Assembly: GCF_028368935.1 (NCBI RefSeq)
Contig: NZ_JAQNDK010000001.1
Location: 496,001-560,000 of the forward strand
DNA: 64,000 bases
Direction: 5' to 3'
Source: Sorangium aterium
GTDB taxonomy: Bacteria > Myxococcota_A > Polyangia > Polyangiales > Polyangiaceae
Shown: piece by piece, positions 7,919 through 15,370 of the stretch
Layout of the letters: each line of letters opens with the position of its first letter
How positions within the stretch are numbered: the first letter of the stretch is position 1
Position numbers and translations under genes: made by a program
The notes under the pieces: generated by a model
Databases searched by the model: none
Seen by the model: only the letters and a program-made list of their open reading frames with translations
Told to the model about the DNA's origin: nothing

Positions 7919-10276
7919 ATGCCCTCATCGGACCACACCCGCGGCGGCGCGCGCGACGCCGGGTCTGACCGCCCCCAGCCGTGGCCGCCGGCGGTGTTCG
8001 ACGCCCCCTTGCTGCGAGGGCTCGACGAGCGCGCCCGGCGCGAGATCTCCGGAGCGGGGCGGCTCCGCTCCCTGTCGCCGGACGAGGTCGCCTATCGCGC
8101 GGGCGACGCCGGCGACGCCTTCTTCGTGGTCGCGTCCGGGCGCGTCGCCCTGCGCGCGACACGCCGCGGAGACGATCGCGATACCGAGGTGCGCACCGCG
8201 GCCGCGGGCGACGTCGTCGGCGAGGAGGCGGTCGTGGGGATGTCGCGCAGGACCACCGCAGTCGCGCTCGCCACCAGCGTGCTCGCCGAGATCCCGGTCC
8301 ACCTGTTCCGCCGCGCCGCCGGCCGCTCCGGCAAGGCCGAGATCGCCGAGAGGCTCGAGCGCGCGCTGCGGAGGAGCGCGACACGCGACCTCCTCAGCAC
8401 CCTCGCCTTCACGCGTGACCTGGACTCGGAGGACGTCGAAATTCTGCTTGACGCAACGAGTCATCGGCGCTTCGAGCGGGGTCAGGCCATCTATCGCACA
8501 GGCGATCCGGCCGCCGAGCTGTGGCTCATCGCCGAGGGGATGGTGCAAATTCAGACCGAGGACGGAGATCGGATTCATGTGCGCGCGTACCTCACCCGAG
8601 GTGATTTCTTTGGTGACGTCGAGCTCGACGAGAACCGCTGCCGGGCGGCGAGCGCCGTGGCCAGCGGCGCCACGGCGCTCCTGTCCGTGCCGTCGAAGAC
8701 GTTCGCCGCGCTCGCGCGGAAGCACCCTGATCTGATCCCCCGACTCCGGCGCATCACCGGCGAGCACCACGAAAGGCAGGAGGCGGTCATCGCCGGCCAT
8801 GCGCGCAATCACACGGCGCACATCTTCAGGGACCTCTATCGCCTTCAGGTCGCGCGGTCGCTCCTGGTCATCGATCTCGAGACGTGCGCCCGCTGCGGAC
8901 ACTGCGCGTGGTCGTGCGCCGACGTGCACGGGGTCTCACGGCTCGTGCGCCGCGGAGACAAGGTGCGCGCGCGGGTGGACGACGCGGAACCGGCCGCGCG
9001 GAAGGAGGCGCCGCGCAGCCTCCTCCTGCCGAACTCGTGCCAGCACTGCGAGAGCCCCGCCTGCATGATCGAGTGTCCCACCGGCGCGATCGGCAAGGAC
9101 ACCGGGGGAGAGGTGTTCATCCGGGACGCGCTCTGCACCGGCTGCGGCGCCTGCGCAAAGGCGTGCCCGTGGGAGAACATCGCGATGGCGCCGCGCCCCG
9201 CGGCCGCGCCGCGCCCGCGAGGCGCAGACTTCACGGAAATCGCCGTGAAGTGCGATCTCTGCCGCGACTACGATGGCCCCGCGTGCGTGAAGGCCTGTCC
9301 CACAGGCTCGATTTTCCGCGTCAACCCTGCGGAGGAGATCGCCGACGTGCGCGACCTGCTCGGCGGGGCACGGCGCGAACAGGAGCGCTCCGCCGCGCCA
9401 CGGAGCGGCGCGGCGGTCGTCGCTGGCAGCGCGCTCGCGGCGGCCGGGCTCGGGGCGGCGGGGCTGTCGGCGCACGCGCGCGGCGGCGCGCGCCCGGGCG
9501 AGGGCGCCGCCTTCTCGGCGGGCGTCGCGGCCGCGGTGGGCATGGCGCTGCTCCTGCTCTACGCGGTCCCCAAGCGCGCCGGGCGATGGGCGTGGATGCG
9601 GCCCAGGCGGCGCGGCGGCGCGGCCGAGGAGGGCGGCGATGCCGCGCTGGTGAAGAGCCGCCTCCGCCCGCAGCTGACCGGGCACCTCGCCATCGGCCTC
9701 GTCACGGCCGGCCTCGCGCTCGCGCACGCGCCGTGGCCCCGGTCCGGCCGCCCGACGCTGGGCGCGGCGCTGCACCTCGTGTTCTGGGCCACTGCGGCGG
9801 CCGGCGCCTTCACGGCGATCGCGTACCGGCTCGCGCCTCGGCGCCTCGCCCGGATCGAGCGCACCGCCGCGCTGCCCGAGGATTTCAGCGCCGCCAGGCG
9901 CGAGCTGCTCGACCGCTTCTACCGCGAAGTGAGCGGGCGCAGCGACCTGGTCAAGAAGATCGTCGAGAAGATCCTCGTGCCCTACCTGCAGAGCCCCCTC
10001 GGCCCGCTCGTGCTGCTCGCCTCGGGGCGCGGCCTGCGCGAGGAGGAGCGCGCGCTGCGCGCCCGCGTCGACGCGGTCCTCGAAGGGCGCGGCGCGGAGC
10101 GGCTCGCCGGCCTGGCGGAGCTCATCCGCCTCGCCGTGGAGCTGCGCGCGCTCCCGGCCCAGCGCGCGCTCCTCGCCGCGCTCCGCGGAGGGCTGCCGGC
10201 GCACATCATCACCTTCGGCGTCGCCGCGGCGCTGCTCGTGCTCCACGCGATCACGGCGCTGAGCGTGCCTCGATGA
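7919..10276 (+). CDS. Dual cyclic-nucleotide-binding, four-cluster Fe-S membrane protein
   Basis: A 785-residue fusion. Two Crp/Fnr-type cyclic-nucleotide domains come first (about residues 20-130 and 165-280; phrases GDAFFVVASGRVAL and AELWLIAEGMVQI). Then comes a ferredoxin-like block with four Cys motifs: CARCGHCAWSC (from Cys323), CQHCESPACMIECP, CTGCGACAKACP and CDLCRDYDGPACVKACP, the pattern of the electron-transfer subunits of membrane oxidoreductases (HycB/NrfC/DmsB type). Several hydrophobic segments follow (~500-545, ~590-640, and a last helix ~760-780). The ATG at 7919 is chosen over an in-frame GTG at 7895 because AGGAG lies 8 bases before it. It probably moves electrons to or from the quinone pool under control of a nucleotide second messenger; partners are likely the haem proteins nearby. 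Substrate unknown. Confidence 0.85.
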   Translation: MPSSDHTRGGARDAGSDRPQPWPPAVFDAPLLRGLDERARREISGAGRLRSLSPDEVAYRAGDAGDAFFVVASGRVALRATRRGDDRDTEVRTAAAGDVVGEEAVVGMSRRTTAVALATSVLAEIPVHLFRRAAGRSGKAEIAERLERALRRSATRDLLSTLAFTRDLDSEDVEILLDATSHRRFERGQAIYRTGDPAAELWLIAEGMVQIQTEDGDRIHVRAYLTRGDFFGDVELDENRCRAASAVASGATALLSVPSKTFAALARKHPDLIPRLRRITGEHHERQEAVIAGHARNHTAHIFRDLYRLQVARSLLVIDLETCARCGHCAWSCADVHGVSRLVRRGDKVRARVDDAEPAARKEAPRSLLLPNSCQHCESPACMIECPTGAIGKDTGGEVFIRDALCTGCGACAKACPWENIAMAPRPAAAPRPRGADFTEIAVKCDLCRDYDGPACVKACPTGSIFRVNPAEEIADVRDLLGGARREQERSAAPRSGAAVVAGSALAAAGLGAAGLSAHARGGARPGEGAAFSAGVAAAVGMALLLLYAVPKRAGRWAWMRPRRRGGAAEEGGDAALVKSRLRPQLTGHLAIGLVTAGLALAHAPWPRSGRPTLGAALHLVFWATAAAGAFTAIAYRLAPRRLARIERTAALPEDFSAARRELLDRFYREVSGRSDLVKKIVEKILVPYLQSPLGPLVLLASGRGLREEERALRARVDAVLEGRGAERLAGLAELIRLAVELRALPAQRALLAALRGGLPAHIITFGVAAALLVLHAITALSVPR

Positions 10277-10498
10277 GCGCGCACCGGACCGGGAGCTCGC
10301 GCACGCCGCCCCACACCGCCGCCGCGGCGTGCGACGGAGCGCCGAGATATCCCGGACTCGCTATGAAATGGTTGCGAGGCATGGCATTTCTTTGTGCGCC
10401 GCGCGCGTCTCTGCCGGCGCGGGGATGCCGGCGGCGACGCGCGCACGTGTGCGCCGCGACCGCTTTTCGCGCATCACGCAACGCGCAGGCGAGAGGCC

Positions 10499-10528
10499 TG
10501 GACTTTGCCTTCTGCGCCCAGGTACAAT
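10499..10528 (+). promoter_or_regulatory. Candidate sigma70-type promoter
   Basis: TGGACT and TACAAT are separated by 18 bases, about 38 bp before the ATG of the Cys-rich VWA gene. The -10 box is one base from consensus and sits in a locally AT-richer patch. It would drive the overlapping genes that follow. Confidence 0.4.
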
Positions 10529-10565
10529 TTTCCCGACAGCACCCTAGTGGAAGGTAGAGAAGCCG

Positions 10566-13500
10566 ATGGCTGGTCCTTCGACCAAGTGGATGGGAGCGCT
10601 CTCCCGATCAGGCTCCGCCAGCGCGTGGGCGCCGAGAGCGCTGCTGCTCGTGACGTTGCTTACCGCGTCGGCCCTCATCGCCGGTTCGTGCCATGGAGGC
10701 AACAACGCCGGTGAGCCGCCGCAAGGGGGGACGGACTGGCCCGACGGTGGGCCAGGAACGGGCGACCCGTGCGTCGACGGCGAAGAGATCGAGTGTCACG
10801 TCACCGTCGGCGAGCACGAAGGCGTGCTGACGTGCCTCGACGGGATCCGGCGCTGCGAGAACGGGCGTTACGGCAGCTGTGACGGGACGATGACGATGCG
10901 GAGATCGCCGTCCGGCTCGGCGCCGCAAGGGGGCGGTGAGAGCGGGTATCCCCACCCGCTCGCCAACTCCGATGCCTCCGACGGCGGCCTGTGCGCGACC
11001 AACCCGTGCGATCCGACGTGCCAGTCGTTCGAGGAGACGCCGGACGGGGGGCCCATCAGCCTCGGGGGGACCGGCCCGACGTACACGTGGTCGGTCGGCG
11101 ACATCAACGAGCTGCCCGATAACGTGGCGCGGCAGGGCACGCGCCAGCCGTGCACGACCAGCGAAGACTGCCAGTTCGACCAGCACTGCGACGACCCCGC
11201 GCGGGGCGCGTGCGTTCACGATCCGTGCGGGACCGGCGTGTCGCTGCTGGAGAACTGCAGCGGGTGCGCCAAGAAGGTCTGCGCCGCGAACCCGAACTGC
11301 TGCACCTATACGACCATACCGGCCGACTGCGGACACGACGCCTGCGTGGACACCCCCGGCGTCGCGAGCAACATGACCACGACCTGCGGCGACGCGTGCG
11401 TCCAGACCATCTGCGCGAACCATCCGCGCTGCTGCGATATCACGTGCGCTACGACGATGGACTGCACGAACGCCATCGGGCCGTACAGCAATTGCGTCGC
11501 CCCAGGCCGCTGCACCTGGCCCACCATGGGGCCCTCCGCCATGATGTGTCCCACTGGAACCATCGTGTTGGGGACCGGCCGCTGCACCGGGACGTGGAGC
11601 GCGACCTGCGCGGGCTATGTCGCCACGGAGTGCGGTGGCAAGACGTGCAGCACGATCGCGCCGAAATGGGACGCGAGCTGCGTTGCCCTGGCCGGGTCGC
11701 TGTGCGGCTCCACCTGCGACACCGATCCCGGCTGCGCGCACGACAAGTGTTACACCGGCGAACGGCTCGTTGCGTCGTGCAATCCGTGCGTGCAGAGCAT
11801 CTGCGCGACGGTGCAGGGCGCGAGCTGCTGCTCGCCGACGGGCGAGTGGACACAGAGCTGCGTCGACCTCGTGGAGAGCGTCTGCGGCGAGACCTGCCCT
11901 CAAAAAGGCCTCTGCAAGTCGTACATGCCGAACGAGACGGACCCCACGTGCGCCCTCCCGGACCTCACGATCGGCGTGCCCTGCGGCGGGACGGTCCCGG
12001 TCTGCAACCGTGGCACCACGGCGGCCCCCGCAGGCATCAACATCCACCGTTATCCTGCGGGCGCAAACCAGATTCCGTCCTCCGCCCCGAACCGGATCCT
12101 GAACGCGTGCAGCCCGAGCGGCGGCACCCCCGCCTGCACGACGACGCAGCCGATCGCCCCTGGCGAGTGCATCAGCGTGGCCGGCTGCACCGGCCTCACC
12201 GCGGGGATGGAGCTCGTCGTCAATCCCCCTGGCGCTGGGCATATCGCCGAGTGCCGGTGCGGCAACAACGGGAGCATCTATCAATCGGCCATGTGCGAGT
12301 CCCCCGCCTGCATCGCCACGGCCAGCGTGTCGCTGGTCAGGCCGGTCACCCTGTTCGTGGCGCTCGATCGCTCCAACTCGATGCGGCAAACGCTGGCGGG
12401 GGCGGACGTCAGCGCCCTGCGGTGGGACCCGGCGAGGAACGCGCTCAAGGCTTTCTTCCAGGATCCGGCGTCGGCCGGGCTCGGCGTCGCCTTGCGGTTC
12501 TGGCCGCACAACAATCCGGGCAACTGCGACGGCTCCTCCTGCGGCGTCCCCCTCGGAGACGGCTGCAGGAATGCGCTCATCCCGTTCGACGGCACAGCGG
12601 CCCGGCGGCTGACCGAGGACCCCGCGCCGTGGGATCAGCAAGAGAACGCGCTCGTCAACGCGCTCTTCCCCGGCCCCAGCACCAACGGCGATACGCCCAT
12701 GTACCCGGCGCTGCAAGGCGCCACGACCTGGGCGATCAACTACAAGAACGCCCATCCCGAGGAGGAGGTCGCGGTCGTGCTCGTGACCGACGGCATCCCG
12801 TCGGACTGCGACACCGTCCCCAACCACATCGGGGCCCTGGCGCGAAACGCGTTCGCAAATTACGGCGTCCGCGTGCACGCGGTGGGCTTCGGCAACTCGA
12901 ACACGGAGATCATCAACTCCATCGCGGATCAAGGCGGTGGACAGGCGTTCAACCTCAACGCCGGCGCGGGCTTGCAGACCACCCTCCTCAATGCGCTCGT
13001 CTCGATCCGCGGAGAGGCGCTGCCCTGCGACGTCACCGTCCCGACCGCGGGCGTCTCGGATCCCGCGTCGGTGTCCGTCGTCTACGAGACCGCCGCCGGC
13101 GTGGAGACGACGCTCACGCCCCGGGCCGGGATCGGCAGCTGCGGTACGGGCTGGTACTTCGAGTCCGGGAACACGAACGTGAAGCTCTGCCCGCAGACCT
13201 GCACCAACATCCGCGCGAACCCGGGCGGGAAGGTCCGGGCCATCGTGCCGTGCACGACGACGAGCGTCACGGCCATCACCACGAACTGGGAGCAGTACCA
13301 CGGCGTCTGTCCGCCCGGGACCAAGACCCAGTGGGGATACCTCAGGTACAGGACGACGACCCCGGGCGACTCGAGCGTCGAGTTCTTCGTGAGAGCGGCG
13401 GATGACCCCGCCGACCTCGCCTCGGCGACCGTCAGGCTCGCCGCGACCGCCCACGCTGCGCCGACCGACACCCGGATCTGCGATGAGACCTCGGCGCCGC

Positions 13501-13658
13501 CGTGCGCGGTCGATCTCTTCGACGTGCTGCAAGAGTTGCCGGACGCTCGAACGGAGTACCTCGATGTCCGGATGAGGCTCAATCCGACGAGCAGCGGAGG
13601 GGGCGGCGTTCAGGTGCAGGACTGGGAGATCACCTATTCATGTCCGGATACAGAATGA
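10566..13658 (+). CDS. Cys-rich VWA-domain lipoprotein (1030 aa)
   Basis: A large exported protein. The N-terminus has a hydrophobic segment ending AGSC (Cys ~42), a likely lipobox. Residues ~55-570 are packed with Cys in repeated modules that read roughly C-x2-CV-x2-IC-x5-CC ... W-x4-CV-x4-C-x2-C, for example around CNPCVQSICATVQGASCC. Residues ~590-780 form a von Willebrand A domain with the metal site DRSNSM (Asp601) and later VTDG. A C-terminal region with further Cys follows. VWA domains bind proteins through a divalent metal; the Cys modules are probably disulfide-knotted and surface exposed. The stop overlaps the next ATG (ATGA). It may form a cell-surface partner of the redox protein two genes downstream; function otherwise unknown. 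Confidence 0.85.
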   Translation: MAGPSTKWMGALSRSGSASAWAPRALLLVTLLTASALIAGSCHGGNNAGEPPQGGTDWPDGGPGTGDPCVDGEEIECHVTVGEHEGVLTCLDGIRRCENGRYGSCDGTMTMRRSPSGSAPQGGGESGYPHPLANSDASDGGLCATNPCDPTCQSFEETPDGGPISLGGTGPTYTWSVGDINELPDNVARQGTRQPCTTSEDCQFDQHCDDPARGACVHDPCGTGVSLLENCSGCAKKVCAANPNCCTYTTIPADCGHDACVDTPGVASNMTTTCGDACVQTICANHPRCCDITCATTMDCTNAIGPYSNCVAPGRCTWPTMGPSAMMCPTGTIVLGTGRCTGTWSATCAGYVATECGGKTCSTIAPKWDASCVALAGSLCGSTCDTDPGCAHDKCYTGERLVASCNPCVQSICATVQGASCCSPTGEWTQSCVDLVESVCGETCPQKGLCKSYMPNETDPTCALPDLTIGVPCGGTVPVCNRGTTAAPAGINIHRYPAGANQIPSSAPNRILNACSPSGGTPACTTTQPIAPGECISVAGCTGLTAGMELVVNPPGAGHIAECRCGNNGSIYQSAMCESPACIATASVSLVRPVTLFVALDRSNSMRQTLAGADVSALRWDPARNALKAFFQDPASAGLGVALRFWPHNNPGNCDGSSCGVPLGDGCRNALIPFDGTAARRLTEDPAPWDQQENALVNALFPGPSTNGDTPMYPALQGATTWAINYKNAHPEEEVAVVLVTDGIPSDCDTVPNHIGALARNAFANYGVRVHAVGFGNSNTEIINSIADQGGGQAFNLNAGAGLQTTLLNALVSIRGEALPCDVTVPTAGVSDPASVSVVYETAAGVETTLTPRAGIGSCGTGWYFESGNTNVKLCPQTCTNIRANPGGKVRAIVPCTTTSVTAITTNWEQYHGVCPPGTKTQWGYLRYRTTTPGDSSVEFFVRAADDPADLASATVRLAATAHAAPTDTRICDETSAPPCAVDLFDVLQELPDARTEYLDVRMRLNPTSSGGGGVQVQDWEITYSCPDTE

Positions 13659-15370
13659 GCCGAAGCACCATGGCAGCCGCGCTCTTGTGCGCGGCAGGGG
13701 TGGTCGCGGCGTGCGGCGGCGATGACGAGGCCGGGCGGCCGAGGCCCCCGGGGCTCTCGAGCGGGGCCGGCACGGCTGGAGGCGGCGACGGCGGCGGGGG
13801 CAGCGGGGGCGCCCCGCCGGGCGACTGCGGGAACGGCGTCGCCGAGCAGGGCGAGGCGTGCGACGGACCCGACCTCGGGGGCACGACCTGCCAGAGCCTC
13901 GGCTTCGATGCCGGCGAGGTCCGGTGCAGCCCCGAGTGCATCCCCGACGCCTCGGGCTGCTCGGGCGTCGAGGTGTGCCAGGACGGGCGGGACAACGACG
14001 GCGACGGCGCCGTCGACTGCGACGATCCGGAGTGCGACGAGGCCTGCGCGGACATGTGCGCCGCGCCCGTGGCGCTCGCGGATCCCGGGGCCGCGACCGG
14101 CAACACCAGCGGCCACGCGGCCGTCCAGAGCAGCTGCTCGCTGGAGAGCCCGGGCGTCGCCTACACGTTCACCGCGACGACAACCGGGTTCCTCGACGTG
14201 GTGCTGACCCCGCACACGGACGCGCCGCTCGTCGCCGAGCTGCGCAGCGCCTGCGACGATCCCGCGACCCGGGTCGAATGCGGCATGCCCAGCATAGGCG
14301 CGGGGATCGACAACCGGCTGACCGTGCCGGTTCGCGAGGGCGATGCGTTCTATGTGATCGTCACGGGAGCCGACGCGGACCAGGCAGGGGCGTTCGAGCT
14401 CGGCGTGCGGAGCCGACAGACCGCCTGCGGGGACGGGATCCAGGATCCGACGGAGCAGTGCGACAACGCCCTCGGTCAACCGGACGACGGCTGCAGCGAT
14501 AGCTGCCAGCTCGAGGCGACCGAGGTGGAGCCCAACGACACCATCGCCACCGCCAACACCTACACCGTTCCGTTCTTCGCCGCGATTCATGCCCCGACCG
14601 ATGACGATGTGGACGTCGATGTCGTGCGCGTCACCGTGCCGAGCGGGCCGACGGACCTGATCGCGGAGACCGCGGCCGTCACGAGCTCCGACTGCCTGAC
14701 CGGCCGGATCGACAGCGTCATCGAGATCCTCGATGAGAGCGGCGGGCTGATCGTGCGGCGCGACCGCGGGGACAACGGCCTTTGCGCCCGCGCCGTCGCG
14801 CCGTCGCTCGCCGCGGGCGATTACTATGTTCGCGTCTCCTCCGTGCTCGGCTCCGGGGCGGCGACGTTCCCGTACCGCCTCGACGTGACGCTCGTCCACG
14901 AGGTGTGCGGGGATGGCACGATCAGCGCCGGAGAGCAGTGCGACGACGGCAACACGGACGCTCTCGACGGGTGCAGCGCCGGCTGCCGCTTCGAGTTCGA
15001 CGAGACGGAGCCCAACGGCACCCCCGCGCAGGCCGACGCGTACGCCGCCTCGTGGCTCGCGGAGATCTCGCCCGCAGGCGACGTCGACGTGATCGCCGTG
15101 AGCGTGCCGGGGCCTCGCTCGACGCTGCACGTGAACGTCGGCGATAACAATACCGAGGCTTGCCTGAGGGGGCAGATCGACAGCTACATCGAGATTCTCG
15201 GCAATGACGGGACCACCGTGCTCGCGTCCGACGACGATTCGGGGGTCGGCTATTGCTCCTACGCCTCGCTCACCGACCTCGCCGCGGGCACTTACTATGT
15301 GAGGCTCCGCGCCGCGCCGCTCGTCCCCGATGCGACCTTCTTCTATCGATTGAATGTCACGCTCCTCTAG
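13655..15370 (+). CDS. Lipoprotein with myxobacterial Cys-rich (DUF4215-type) repeats
   Basis: A 571-residue lipoprotein. The signal peptide ends VVAAC with lipidated Cys near residue 21, followed by a Gly-rich linker. The body has Cys-rich repeats of the type CGDGTISAGEQCDDGN...DGCS..C, at least twice complete and once partial (CGNGVAEQGEACDG), each alternating with beta-sandwich domains containing EVEPNDT/ETEPNGT and GDYYVRV/GTYYVRL. The latter look like bacterial pre-peptidase C-terminal domains. VCQDGRDNDGDGAVDCDDPEC is a further Asp/Cys motif likely to bind calcium. The ATG at 13655 is chosen because it forms an ATGA overlap with the upstream stop. Extracellular adhesion or binding is the likely role; there is no catalytic domain. 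Confidence 0.85.
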   Translation: MSRSTMAAALLCAAGVVAACGGDDEAGRPRPPGLSSGAGTAGGGDGGGGSGGAPPGDCGNGVAEQGEACDGPDLGGTTCQSLGFDAGEVRCSPECIPDASGCSGVEVCQDGRDNDGDGAVDCDDPECDEACADMCAAPVALADPGAATGNTSGHAAVQSSCSLESPGVAYTFTATTTGFLDVVLTPHTDAPLVAELRSACDDPATRVECGMPSIGAGIDNRLTVPVREGDAFYVIVTGADADQAGAFELGVRSRQTACGDGIQDPTEQCDNALGQPDDGCSDSCQLEATEVEPNDTIATANTYTVPFFAAIHAPTDDDVDVDVVRVTVPSGPTDLIAETAAVTSSDCLTGRIDSVIEILDESGGLIVRRDRGDNGLCARAVAPSLAAGDYYVRVSSVLGSGAATFPYRLDVTLVHEVCGDGTISAGEQCDDGNTDALDGCSAGCRFEFDETEPNGTPAQADAYAASWLAEISPAGDVDVIAVSVPGPRSTLHVNVGDNNTEACLRGQIDSYIEILGNDGTTVLASDDDSGVGYCSYASLTDLAAGTYYVRLRAAPLVPDATFFYRLNVTLL

